DNA of 64,000 nt, from assembly GCA_023391875.1 (NCBI GenBank), contig JAEWAB010000002.1, positions 62,001-126,000 of the forward strand, written 5' to 3'. Made by a program: the position numbers and the translations under genes. Below, one piece after another: positions 23,771-33,089 of this stretch. Within the stretch, counting starts at the first letter, position 1. The number at the start of each line of letters is the position of its first letter. The notes under the pieces were generated by a model. That model saw only the letters and a program-made list of their open reading frames with translations, ran no database searches and had not been told where the DNA came from. This DNA comes from Bacillota bacterium (GTDB lineage Bacteria; Bacillota; Clostridia; Oscillospirales; Ruminococcaceae).

Positions 23771-25882
23771 TTGATGCTTACAGTACCGCGTTTGGATGAT
23801 TTGGATTATGAAAAGATGGTAAGCCACGCCCGCGCCATGATCCCCACGATGGTCAGCGGGTGGACGGACCTTAACGATCACGACCCCGGTATGACCACCC
23901 TGCAGGCCTTCGCGTGGCTGTGCGACAGCTTAAACTACTATATCAACGCCACCGGCGAGGCACACCGGCTTAACTTTTTAAAGCTGCTGGGCATTACGCC
24001 GCGCCGTGCCGCGGCGCGCTGCCGCGTAGCCTTCAGCGCCCTGAGCGGTAGTGATATTCGGCTTACGCGCGGGCAGCGCCTTTGGGCGGGGGATACCGTG
24101 TTTGAGCTTACCGACAGTGTTCGGATGAAGGCGAATGAGCTGACGGTACTCTACGGGGAGGAAGACGGAAACCTGTTTAACCTCACCGCCTTTGCGGGCG
24201 CCGACAGCACCTACGCGCCGGTACTTACCGACAACCCGGCTAAGAGCGTTTACGCCTATTTCGGCTTTGAATGCCCTCTGCCGGAGGAGCTGAAGCTTTT
24301 TGTCGAGGTGGCGGAAAACAGCCGAAACCGCTTTGACGACACCTTCACGTTGGTGAACCTTGCATGGGAATGCTTTGATGGAGCGGAGTGGCGCGAGGTA
24401 AGCGTTGTACAGGACGAAACCTGCGGGCTGCTGCGCAGCGGCTTTATCACCTTTAAAATAGGCTCTTCCGGCGTCTTTGCGCGGGAGGGGATGAAACCCG
24501 CATATTATCTGCGCTGCCATGTAAGGGAGGGTGTGTATGACCTTCGCCCGCGCGTCGGGTGTGTAACCCCAAACTGCGCGGTAGCGGTACAGACCGACAC
24601 GCAGGCTCAGGGTTTGGAGCTTCTCTACGACGGCTCGGGGGTTCTGCCCATCGATTACGCCCTAGGGGAGGACGACCTCATTTCGGTAGCGGTTGCTGAG
24701 GGGGAGTTCTGGCGGGAATGGTACCGCCATTACCCCGCGCCTACCGACCTCTGCGCGCTTGAAAGGGACGGGCAGAGCGGCCTTTACAGGGTGGCTTTTG
24801 ATGAAACGCGCTTTGGGCAGGCACCCGGGCAAGGCGCCCGCGTGCTGGTTTCCGTTATTCGCGGCGGCGCGCCCGAAACACTCCGGCTTGGCGTTACCGA
24901 CGGCTGTGCCCTGCAGCGCTTTGAGCTGGATACCGCAAACCTATATGAAATACGCCTCGCGCTCAGCCGGGTGGATACCGATGGGCGGCGTGTGCTGTGG
25001 CTTTATGACGAATGCGCCGATCTGTCATTGGCGGGTTATGACGATAAGGTATTTGCCTGCCTTGCCCACGAGGGCTGTGTGGTGTTCGGCGACAGCCTGT
25101 GTGGCGTGCAGCCGCAGGCGGGGCTGACGGCAGAGGCGGTTACCTTAAAACGGTATCAGGCGGATGAGGGCTGCGTCATGCGCGGGCAGTTAAACCACAT
25201 GCAGGACGGCAGCGAGGGTATCCTCTCGCTTTCCAATCTGGAGAACGCCTTCGGCGGCGAGCGTATGCGCACCTCCGAGGAGCTGGAGCCGCTGCTGGAG
25301 GAGAAGATGAGCGCCGTAACACGCGCGGTAACCCTGCAGGATATCAAAAATCTGGTGCTGGCAACCCCCGGCCTGTTGATCGACAGCGTGGCGGTGATCC
25401 CAATGCGCGACTATTGTAACGCCACCGGCGCCGCATACGAGTCGAATACCGTGCTCATAGCCGTAAAGCCCAAATCTGCGAACCGCCTGCCGGAGCTTGA
25501 TAAGCGCTACCGCAGCATCATCACAAAAAATTTGGAGCAGTACAGGCTTATTACCATCAACCTGCGGGTCATACCGGCCCGCTATGTAGGGATAAGCGTG
25601 TACGGGCGTATCGCGCTTACCGAAGGCAACCAAACCGCCCGTCAGCAGGTGCTCGATGAGATTGCGCGGCTGGTGGACGGCGCCTCTGTCGGCGCGTTCG
25701 GCCGCTGTGTGGATTTCGGAAAGCTGTTTTCATCCTTGGAGATGCACCCTTGTGTCAAGGCTGTCGCGCAGCTCTCGCTTGAATACTCAGGCGCGGGCGG
25801 CGGCAAAAACGGGCACGGTGATATCGTGCTGCATCCCGACAGCCTGGCTTATTTAAAAGAGACAGGTATCGAATTCATATAA
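23771..25882 (+). CDS. Second baseplate wedge protein (Afp12-like)
   Basis: This 703-residue protein begins LTVPRLDDLDYEKMVSHARAMIP and TDLNDHDPGMTTLQAFAWLCDSLNYYIN, the hallmark N-terminus of Afp12/Pvc12 and of putative baseplate assembly proteins. A C-terminal J-like part includes VTRAVTLQDIKNLVLATPG and a run ending in LEYSGAGGGKNGHGDIVL. TTG 23771 and ATG 23774 are adjacent possible starts; the GGAAAGGA site favours TTG spacing, ATG is the stronger codon. It pairs with the preceding gene product in the wedge. Confidence 0.85.
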   Translation: MMLTVPRLDDLDYEKMVSHARAMIPTMVSGWTDLNDHDPGMTTLQAFAWLCDSLNYYINATGEAHRLNFLKLLGITPRRAAARCRVAFSALSGSDIRLTRGQRLWAGDTVFELTDSVRMKANELTVLYGEEDGNLFNLTAFAGADSTYAPVLTDNPAKSVYAYFGFECPLPEELKLFVEVAENSRNRFDDTFTLVNLAWECFDGAEWREVSVVQDETCGLLRSGFITFKIGSSGVFAREGMKPAYYLRCHVREGVYDLRPRVGCVTPNCAVAVQTDTQAQGLELLYDGSGVLPIDYALGEDDLISVAVAEGEFWREWYRHYPAPTDLCALERDGQSGLYRVAFDETRFGQAPGQGARVLVSVIRGGAPETLRLGVTDGCALQRFELDTANLYEIRLALSRVDTDGRRVLWLYDECADLSLAGYDDKVFACLAHEGCVVFGDSLCGVQPQAGLTAEAVTLKRYQADEGCVMRGQLNHMQDGSEGILSLSNLENAFGGERMRTSEELEPLLEEKMSAVTRAVTLQDIKNLVLATPGLLIDSVAVIPMRDYCNATGAAYESNTVLIAVKPKSANRLPELDKRYRSIITKNLEQYRLITINLRVIPARYVGISVYGRIALTEGNQTARQQVLDEIARLVDGASVGAFGRCVDFGKLFSSLEMHPCVKAVAQLSLEYSGAGGGKNGHGDIVLHPDSLAYLKETGIEFI

Positions 25883-25900
25883 AAGAGGAGGACTGTGCGT

Positions 25901-27010
25901 ATGAAAGAGGCGCTGAAATATGTGAACTACTATAAACGCGCGCTGCTTTCCGGCTGCAAGCACAACCTGCGGGAGGATGAAGGCCTTTCACTGGTCATGC
26001 AAGCGCCGCTGCGCCACGCCGCCTACATCACGCAGGTGTTTGATACGGGCGACCCGGATTGCACCTACAACCGGCTAAAGCTCGACGGCAGCTTTGAGGG
26101 CGCAAAGCTTGAGGTGATTGTCGCGACCGCAGACATACAGGATGCGCCGATTGACGGGCAGACCTTACTTCATGCATATCTCGCCGACCCTTCGGTGCCG
26201 CCGGAGGATAAGGCGCTGGCTTTGCGTCAGCTGCGACATGTGCGCGCGGTCAATACGTCGGATATCCTGCTGCATTCCCTTACAGGCAGGTATGTGTGGG
26301 TGTATGTGGGCGTTTACCCTTCGGGCGAATGCAGCGGCAGCTTAAACGGGCTTCGGCTGGAGTTCCCGAGGGAGAGCTTTACGCAGTATCTGCCGGAGAT
26401 CTACCGGCAGGATGAGTTCTTCGACCGTTACATCGCAGTCTTCCAGTCGCTTTACCTCGACCTTGAGCGCCGGGTGGATGAGCTGCCCCGAAAGCTCGAT
26501 TACGAGTGTGTACAGGGCGCTCAGCTTGCGGAACTGGCCGCTTGGGTAGGGCTTGAGAACAGGGGCGGATTGTTAAACGACAGTCAGCTGCGCCACGTGA
26601 TACGTAATCTTGACCTCTTTCAGGGTAAAAAGGGCACCTGTGAGGCGCTTATGGCGATTGTCGAGCTTGTCTGCGGCATTCGCCCGCGCATTGTGGAATA
26701 TTTTCAGTGGAACGCGCTGCCCGCCTCCGAGGTGCGTAAAAGGCTCAACCGGCAGCTTTACGGCGAGGGCAGCAGCAGCTTCTGCGTGATTATAGACGTC
26801 ACCGATAAAAAACTCACGGTTTCGCAAGAGAATCTGGAACGGCTGATTGCCGATCACAGCCCCATGGGCACCTCCTTCCAGCTCGTGTGCCTGCGCCGGT
26901 GCAGCTATACCGATACCCACTGCTATCTCAGTGTAAACAGCGTGCTCACCACGCCCGAAACCGCTATGGTAGACGGCGTTACACTCGGCGGCTACATCAC
27001 GGCGGGCTGA
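25901..27010 (+). CDS. gpI-like tail protein (phage tail protein domain)
   Basis: A 369-residue protein with the conserved FTQYLPEIYRQDEFFDRYIAVFQSLYLDLE block, then AELAAWVGLEN...LRHVIRNLDLFQGKKGTCEALMAIVELVCGIRPRIVEYF, typical of phage tail proteins of the P2 gpI group found in eCIS clusters. It is thought to connect the wedge to fibres or complete the baseplate rim. The ATG at 25901 has GAGGAGGA 8 nt upstream; the GTG at 25895 is too close to that site. The C-terminus (SYTDTHCYLSVNSVLTT) resembles the YLG-type extension seen in family members. Confidence 0.8.
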   Translation: MKEALKYVNYYKRALLSGCKHNLREDEGLSLVMQAPLRHAAYITQVFDTGDPDCTYNRLKLDGSFEGAKLEVIVATADIQDAPIDGQTLLHAYLADPSVPPEDKALALRQLRHVRAVNTSDILLHSLTGRYVWVYVGVYPSGECSGSLNGLRLEFPRESFTQYLPEIYRQDEFFDRYIAVFQSLYLDLERRVDELPRKLDYECVQGAQLAELAAWVGLENRGGLLNDSQLRHVIRNLDLFQGKKGTCEALMAIVELVCGIRPRIVEYFQWNALPASEVRKRLNRQLYGEGSSSFCVIIDVTDKKLTVSQENLERLIADHSPMGTSFQLVCLRRCSYTDTHCYLSVNSVLTTPETAMVDGVTLGGYITAG

Positions 27011-27102
27011 CGGGCGCGTGTGCCTGCGGGTCGTTTCGCCGATACCACCAACAGAAAGGAGCCTATGACAGGAGAGTTCCTCGTGTCATACCGACGACAG
27101 AT

Positions 27103-28974
27103 ATGGGTTTTTTAAATAGCCTGATCAGCAAGATAACCGGCAGCAGCCAGTCTTCTTCCGAGCCTGCAACTCCGTCGCACAGCCCGGGGCCGACAGTTGT
27201 GCACAATAATCCTCTTTATGAGCCCGATGAGCATGAATTTGTTAATCCTCTCTACAATCCGGCCTCGGCGGCGGTACCGGACCGGGAGACCCCTTTGGGC
27301 ACACTGCAGAAAAGCCTGGAGCACTCGCAAAAAGGCGGGCTGCGCAGCATCTTCTCCATGAGCGGAGGAGAAAATTCCGAAGGCTTTCAAAGCCTTCTTG
27401 GTACGCTCAGCCGGGTCAACGAACAAAGCAAGCGGAAGCTTTCGGGGGATGTGGGTGCCGACGCGGCAAAGCTGCAGGAGTTTTTGGGCCTGTACGATAC
27501 CTTGATTGCAGATTGCGAGCAGTATATGAACCGCCGGGTCGTCCTTACCTCCGCAGGCCGGGAAAGGCAGCGTATCGTTGGTGAGGTTTATGACTTCGCG
27601 GTAAAGGACAGGGAGGCCATTGACCGCGCTGTTTCCGATGTCTTTAATATCCCCGCTGACCAGCGCAGCGGTATCAGCTTTAGCGACCTTATCGCCGAAG
27701 GTCGTATGCTCAAGTTCACGGTAAACAATATCAACTCCGATGTGGGCGGCGCAAACGCCAGCGTTGTGTATAAGCTTAAAAATAAGGGCAAGGATTACTT
27801 CTTTAAAAGCGAAGAAAACGTCATGGGTTTTCAGGGCCGCACCTCGTTCGATTTCTTTGAGGATGCCAAAAGTAAAATGTCGCTGCCTGACGGACCGGAG
27901 CACGCTACCCTTCGGACCAACCTTGAGCAGATCATCGGGCGGTTTGACGATTACTTTGACACCAACCCGGATACGAACCCCGCCACGGCAAACGACCCTG
28001 AAGCCTGGAAGCAATTCGTAAAAAAAGTATATCGCAAGGGGGAGCAGGTTCCCCCCGATGATCAAATCGAAGAGATGCTGCCCTATATAAAACGGTTATG
28101 CAAAACCGCGGCCGGTCATTTTACCACATCCGGTATTCTGGATGATCTCGGTCTTCATGCGGAGGCCGGCGCCGCAAATGAGTTTAATGTTTCCAAACGC
28201 AACGTGGCCACCAGCCGAATGGCTGAGCTACTTGGTGTGGGGGATCTGATTGCACATTCCGAAACGGCGGAGGTCACCGACCAGAAGACCGGACGCAAGG
28301 TTCTTGGTAACCTCATGGCAAAGGCCGAGGGCGTTGAAGAGGAAGATGCCTTAAGAAACATACAGGGCCATACCAGCGCCGAGGTGACCTCCGGCGGCTT
28401 TCAGCGCGCCACCATCTGCCTGCAGCTGCTGGATAACATCTGCGGTCAGGTCGACCGCCACCTGAAGAACATGATGTATCAGTTAAACGGCGGTACGATG
28501 AGCGGTGTGCAGGGCATAGATAACGACTTAGCCTTTGGCGAGAAGGACGCAATTCACGACAACTTCAAAAGCAGGAACGCAAGGCCGGCATTCTCGGAAA
28601 ACGGCGGCAATAATACCATGACCATCCCCTATATGGATAAAACCATGGCGCAGAATGTCATCGAGCTTGCGGGCAAACCCGAAACCGTACGCTTTGCCAT
28701 GAGCGACGTGCTGCGGCCGGTTGAGATCGACGCGCTGTGCTCCCGCCTGCGCAAGGCCGCAGACGCCCTTCAGGCGGCCATGCAGGAAGACAGCACCAAG
28801 GACTTCGCACAGGGGAACCGGTTCCTAGAAGCAGGTGATTGGAACGCGCATAAGGATCAAATCCACGCCAACCTGATGGCAAAGGAAGCCAATCGGTTCG
28901 GCTTTGAAGGGAAGACCTATTACTCCAATATCATGAGCGAGATTGACGAAAGACACGCCCGGGCTCAACATTAA
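27103..28974 (+). CDS. Kinase-like protein with tandem NPLY motifs, candidate eCIS effector
   Basis: This 623-residue protein does not resemble a tail component. The N-terminus (about 1-60) is Ser/Pro-rich and holds two NPLY motifs starting at Asn36 and Asn48. The C-terminal half has an arrangement resembling phosphatidylinositol 4-kinase type II/HipA-like kinases: a candidate ATP-binding lysine in YFFKSEEN (Lys235), a catalytic-loop-like CGQVDRHLKN (Asp451, Asn456) and a metal-binding-like GIDNDLAFG (Asp473). No signal peptide. It sits where fibre, tape-measure or cargo genes lie in other eCIS loci, 14 bp before the ATPase gene. The start is uncertain: ATG 27103 lacks a good ribosome site, while strong sites upstream (27055-27061, 27069-27075) serve a different frame that ends at a T6 run. 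An enzyme effector delivered by the particle is inference. Confidence 0.62.
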   Translation: MGFLNSLISKITGSSQSSSEPATPSHSPGPTVVHNNPLYEPDEHEFVNPLYNPASAAVPDRETPLGTLQKSLEHSQKGGLRSIFSMSGGENSEGFQSLLGTLSRVNEQSKRKLSGDVGADAAKLQEFLGLYDTLIADCEQYMNRRVVLTSAGRERQRIVGEVYDFAVKDREAIDRAVSDVFNIPADQRSGISFSDLIAEGRMLKFTVNNINSDVGGANASVVYKLKNKGKDYFFKSEENVMGFQGRTSFDFFEDAKSKMSLPDGPEHATLRTNLEQIIGRFDDYFDTNPDTNPATANDPEAWKQFVKKVYRKGEQVPPDDQIEEMLPYIKRLCKTAAGHFTTSGILDDLGLHAEAGAANEFNVSKRNVATSRMAELLGVGDLIAHSETAEVTDQKTGRKVLGNLMAKAEGVEEEDALRNIQGHTSAEVTSGGFQRATICLQLLDNICGQVDRHLKNMMYQLNGGTMSGVQGIDNDLAFGEKDAIHDNFKSRNARPAFSENGGNNTMTIPYMDKTMAQNVIELAGKPETVRFAMSDVLRPVEIDALCSRLRKAADALQAAMQEDSTKDFAQGNRFLEAGDWNAHKDQIHANLMAKEANRFGFEGKTYYSNIMSEIDERHARAQH

Positions 28975-28988
28975 GGAGGGTTCCTATC

Positions 28989-30959
28989 TTGCGCTTACTC
29001 GAGGCCATCGCGCAGGCTGCCGCCGTGCAGCTTTCCTGCCTTATTAACGGCGAGCAGCCCGCCGGCGGATATATTCCCGCGCTTTCCGAGGCAATCTCCG
29101 GCGCGCTTGCCGCTCAGGCACCCAAGGGCGAAACCCGCTTTGAGCGGCTGGTGGAAAAGGCCGAGCAACCCGAGCTTTACATCGCGGTGCTTACGCTGTG
29201 TATTGCCGAGGCGGTAAACAGAGATTGTGCCGCGGCTCTTTCCCCGTTCGGCGGGCCCACCCTGCAGCTTGCGGCACAGCTTACCGGGCGCAGCTGCCCT
29301 CTTGACCGTATGCGCACTGCCTACCGGCAACTTTCACAGCTGCTGGAGGTTAAGCTTTCATCCTTGCCGTTTTTTCGCCACCCCTTTTCGGCCGACGAGC
29401 GGCTGCTTTGCTATTTAACCGGTGACGACGAGCTGGATATACGACTGAAGGCCGACGGGGTACAGCTTATCCCGCCCGGTTTGACCTGCCCGCCCATATA
29501 TGCCCGGCAGGCGCTTTTAAAGCGGCTGGAGGCATCCCTTTATACTTGGGAGCAGAGCGCTCCCCTCATTCAGCTTGCGGGGGAGGAAGGTTCCGGCAGG
29601 CGCTTTTTAGTGCGGCAGGCCTGCCATACGGCTAATCTTCCGCTGTTGCTGGTGGATTATCGCGCAATTGCCGGCAGAAGCCTACAGGAGCTTCGGGCAA
29701 TCAGCCATGCGGTGCGGCGTGAAGCCATGCTTTCCCGTGCCGGTGTTTGCTTTGTAAGTGTAAACGGGGATACTTGCCACAGCGAGAGCGAGCTGCGCGC
29801 CTTTGAGCGTGATTTTCTGCAGACACTTTACAGCCTGAATACGCCCATTTTCGTCTGCACCGACCATTCCACACAACTTATAGCGCTGCTCAGCCGCTAT
29901 GTGGAGCGGCTGGACCTGCCCGTCCTGCACCGCGACGAGCGCATTGCATTATGGCAGGGTTACTGCGGCGAGCTTGGTTTAAGCGGAATGGTGGACTGTG
30001 AGGCTGCCGGTTCCAAGTTTCACCTTACACCGCTGGAGATTTGCAAGGCAGTCAAACGGCTGGCACACCGCTTTATAGGCACGCCGTTCTCGGAAGCCGA
30101 GGTTTCTTCGGCCTGCAATCAGGTGTTGCCGCCGCCCGCAAGCGGCAGCATCAAGCTGATTGATGCCCGCTATACCCTCGATGACCTGAAGCTGCCCGAT
30201 GAGCAGAAGCGCAAGCTGTTAAACATCTGCTCGCATGTGCGCCACCAGCGCCTGGTGTACGACCAGTGGGCGATGGAAAGCCGCTACGCCTATGGCAAGA
30301 ATGTTTCCGCGTTGTTTGTGGGGCCGCCCGGCACGGGCAAAACCATGGCGGCGCACGCCCTGTCAACCGAGCTGAATATCCCGCTTTACCGCATCGACCT
30401 TTCGCAGGTGGTGGATAAATACATCGGCGAGACCGAAAAAAGGCTTGAGGAGATCTTCGCAGCCGCCGAAAAGAGCAACACCATCCTGTTTTTTGACGAA
30501 GCGGATGCCATCTTCGGCAAGCGCAGTGAGGTAAACGATGCCAAGGACAAGTATGCGAATACCGAGGTAAGCTATATTCTGCAGCGCATCGAGCAATACG
30601 ACGGCATTGTTCTGCTTGCCACCAACTATAAAAAGAACATCGATGAGGCATTTATGCGCCGCATGCGCTATCTCGTGGAGTTTCAGCTGCCCGGCGAGGC
30701 ACAGCGGCTCGAGATATGGCAGTATGCCTTTGCGCCGGAGGTACCGCTGCAGGATATCGATTTTGGGTACCTTGCCCGGCAGTTTGAGCTTTCGGGCGGG
30801 GCAATAAAAAATATAGCCCTCAACGCCGCGTTTTTGGCGGCAGATGAGGGACATCCCGTTACCATGAAGAATATTCTCGACAGCATCCGCGGCGAGAACC
30901 TGAAGATGGGCAAAGCCATGCTCAAACAGGATTTTGCCGAGTACGGAGCGCTCTACTAA
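28989..30959 (+). CDS. AAA+ ATPase (Afp15/Pvc15-like)
   Basis: The 656-residue protein starts at TTG 28989 behind AAGGAGGG. Its C-terminal AAA+ domain is intact: Walker A GPPGTGKT (445-452), Walker B ILFFDEAD (499-506), sensor-1 VLLATNYKKNID and arginines in FMRRMRYLVEF. An upstream domain contains a degenerate P-loop (AGEEGSGRRF, about 196-205), giving a double-AAA layout with one inactive half. Afp15-type ATPases are conserved in eCIS loci and are needed for assembly or cargo loading. It is the last plus-strand gene of the cluster and converges on the GTPase genes; no clear terminator is seen in the 21-bp gap. Confidence 0.88.
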   Translation: MRLLEAIAQAAAVQLSCLINGEQPAGGYIPALSEAISGALAAQAPKGETRFERLVEKAEQPELYIAVLTLCIAEAVNRDCAAALSPFGGPTLQLAAQLTGRSCPLDRMRTAYRQLSQLLEVKLSSLPFFRHPFSADERLLCYLTGDDELDIRLKADGVQLIPPGLTCPPIYARQALLKRLEASLYTWEQSAPLIQLAGEEGSGRRFLVRQACHTANLPLLLVDYRAIAGRSLQELRAISHAVRREAMLSRAGVCFVSVNGDTCHSESELRAFERDFLQTLYSLNTPIFVCTDHSTQLIALLSRYVERLDLPVLHRDERIALWQGYCGELGLSGMVDCEAAGSKFHLTPLEICKAVKRLAHRFIGTPFSEAEVSSACNQVLPPPASGSIKLIDARYTLDDLKLPDEQKRKLLNICSHVRHQRLVYDQWAMESRYAYGKNVSALFVGPPGTGKTMAAHALSTELNIPLYRIDLSQVVDKYIGETEKRLEEIFAAAEKSNTILFFDEADAIFGKRSEVNDAKDKYANTEVSYILQRIEQYDGIVLLATNYKKNIDEAFMRRMRYLVEFQLPGEAQRLEIWQYAFAPEVPLQDIDFGYLARQFELSGGAIKNIALNAAFLAADEGHPVTMKNILDSIRGENLKMGKAMLKQDFAEYGALY

Positions 30960-30980
30960 GCGGCAGCTTACTCTATGCCG

Positions 30981-33089
30981 TCATACGTACCGGCTCAGCA
31001 GCTCGCAGAATTCCTGCTGCGGGGCCAGCGCTTCCCTAAGCTCGTTTTGCTCCTTTAACAGGGAACGTTGCTCCTTGAATAGTTTTTTACACAGCACCGC
31101 GGTAATATCTGCCGACGCGCCCTGAGCGACCGAGCGCAGAAGGGAGGCATACCGGCCGGCAGCGGCCCGGCAGCCGACCAGAATCTGCGCGGCGGCGATT
31201 GACGAGGCCTCGCAAAGTCTGCTTTGCACGGCGGGGTCGCGCACCTCGCCCTTTACGGGCAGTAAAAGCAGGTCCTGCGCTTGCTCCAAGCCGGAAGGGT
31301 GAAAGGCAGGTATACGGGCCAGCACGACCGTAAGCGTTTCGTTAATCCTTTCACTGATACCCGCCAGATGTTCCTGCGCACAGCATTTCTGTGCCGCTTT
31401 ATAAAGGCCTGCCGCGAGGTGCTGGGTATCGGCAAACCGGGCAAAGGCCTCCTGCTGCAGCCGGGCGGTAAGCTGATCGAGCAGCCTTAAATTCTGGCGT
31501 ATCTCATCGGCATCCAGATAGGTATAAACGGCTTTTTGGTTGTAGTACTCCGTGCGCTGTTTTCCCCATGTCCAAGGCAGGATAGGCCTCGCCGCGGAAA
31601 CCTGCCTTGTGAGCGTATGCACCTCGAAGTTCTCTTTCATCTCCGGCTCGGCCCAGTCCTTTTGCAGGTCGCGCAGGTCCAGCAGGATTTTTGATAAGGT
31701 TTCGTCCAGTGGCGAAAGGTATTCCTCAAATACTGTGTCCACTGTGCCGCGCGTGTTGTTTAGCTGTTCCGCCAGCTCGTCCGCGCGCTTTTTTACGGCG
31801 TCAAGCCGGGCGCTTGTTGTGGAAAGCTCCTCTTTGGCGCTGCCGTACAGCCCTGTGAGCAGCAGCTTTAGCTCGCTTTGGACAAAAAGCACCAAGCTTT
31901 CCGCCTTGCGCTGCAGCAAAGCGTCTTTCTGCAAGAGCAGCTCATTAAAAAGCGCCGTCACTTCGCCAAAGTTCGAAATCTGTGTCAACTGTTCCCCGGT
32001 CGGTGCACCGCAAAGGCTTAACTGCTTAAGTACCAGTGTCTCCTGCTCGGTGTAGTCCGGCGTGCTCTTACGAAGCACATCCTCCATCATCGCGGAAACA
32101 AACACCGGCTTGCCGCAACGTTCAATAACCTTTAGTACGGCAGGGGGAAAACCCTCCCGCCGCAGGCTGCGAACCGATTCCTCCACGGCTGCCCGCGCGT
32201 GTGTGCGCAGCGCGCCTGCGGTGGCGGTAACGGCCTTCTCCAGCGTACTAAAATCGGGCAGGGTGTCGATCAGCGCACTGTCGAATTGGCTGCCGACCAG
32301 CACGACACTGCCGATTCCCTTTTGAGGCAGCTGCAGTGCCAGCAGCCGAAGATCGTTTGCGTCCAGAAAACAGCCGCAGCGGGAGAGTAAAAAAGCGGCG
32401 TCGCAGATTTCAAGGTATTGCCGCGTCTGCTCCGTGCGGGAATAAAGCGGGTCGTTCAGCCCCGGTGTATCCACCACGGTGATGCCTTTGAGGTTATCTG
32501 ACGCAAGGCGCAGGACAAGGCTTTTTACAGCGGGGGTATAGACGCCGTCCTCGCTGATGTAATCGTTTAGCCGCTCGGTAAGCTCGGTGTACCGGTCAAA
32601 ATAGAAGGTCTCCGACTTTGTGGCAAAGCACCGCTCAAGCGGGGTGCAAACGGCTTTCGCCAGTTCCGCCAAATCGCGTGCCGCGCGTGACTGAGGGGTT
32701 ATAAGCTGCGTCTTAGCAAGGCACAAAAGGTTTGCCCATTCCTCTTGTGAGATATATTCCACCGATAGCTCGTTGCGTTCGCCGTACTCGATACGCGTAA
32801 GCACGGAGGTTTTGGGTGTGCGGGCGCGGGGCAATACCGGGGTGCCGTCAAACAGCAGCGTGTTTAAAAAAGACGACTTTCCCGCCTTCACCTGCCCGAT
32901 AACGGCGAACTGAAAATTGCGGTTCTCACGGTATAGGTCGTCTGCCTTTTTGATAAATTCGGTTCTAATTTGCTCAAGGCTGTATACGGCCATCTGCTTC
33001 GGGTAAGCGGATACAGCTTCGCAGAGCTTATTCAGATAAGCCGAAAAGCCCTCAATCTGCCGCCGCTGTGTCTCGGTTTTCTGTACCAT
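30981..33089 (-). CDS. Dynamin-like GTPase, larger paralogue
   Basis: This 702-residue protein has a G1 P-loop GQVKAGKSS (65-73), a G2 threonine in PKTSVLTRIEYG, G3 DTPGLNDP and a G4-like VLVGSQFD that departs from the usual NKxD. Long helical segments follow, as in bacterial dynamin-like proteins that bind and remodel membranes. GGGGGAAGG precedes the ATG. It is the second gene of a two-gene minus-strand unit after the 543-residue paralogue, and bacterial dynamins often act as such pairs. No transmembrane helix is obvious. A role in membrane repair or protection, perhaps linked to the neighbouring injection system, is inference. Confidence 0.82.
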   Translation of the reverse strand: MVQKTETQRRQIEGFSAYLNKLCEAVSAYPKQMAVYSLEQIRTEFIKKADDLYRENRNFQFAVIGQVKAGKSSFLNTLLFDGTPVLPRARTPKTSVLTRIEYGERNELSVEYISQEEWANLLCLAKTQLITPQSRAARDLAELAKAVCTPLERCFATKSETFYFDRYTELTERLNDYISEDGVYTPAVKSLVLRLASDNLKGITVVDTPGLNDPLYSRTEQTRQYLEICDAAFLLSRCGCFLDANDLRLLALQLPQKGIGSVVLVGSQFDSALIDTLPDFSTLEKAVTATAGALRTHARAAVEESVRSLRREGFPPAVLKVIERCGKPVFVSAMMEDVLRKSTPDYTEQETLVLKQLSLCGAPTGEQLTQISNFGEVTALFNELLLQKDALLQRKAESLVLFVQSELKLLLTGLYGSAKEELSTTSARLDAVKKRADELAEQLNNTRGTVDTVFEEYLSPLDETLSKILLDLRDLQKDWAEPEMKENFEVHTLTRQVSAARPILPWTWGKQRTEYYNQKAVYTYLDADEIRQNLRLLDQLTARLQQEAFARFADTQHLAAGLYKAAQKCCAQEHLAGISERINETLTVVLARIPAFHPSGLEQAQDLLLLPVKGEVRDPAVQSRLCEASSIAAAQILVGCRAAAGRYASLLRSVAQGASADITAVLCKKLFKEQRSLLKEQNELREALAPQQEFCELLSRYV

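Noticed and set aside
26887..27102. N-terminal extension of the kinase-like protein back to ATG 26887
   Set aside because: It overlaps the gpI-like gene by more than 120 bp, is very Arg/His-rich in the manner of an out-of-frame read, and lacks a ribosome site.
10272..30959. Prophage or R-type tailocin
   Set aside because: The tail genes are of the eCIS kind (DUF4255, LysM cap, AAA+ ATPase, FGKLL protein). No capsid, portal, terminase, integrase, holin or endolysin is present.
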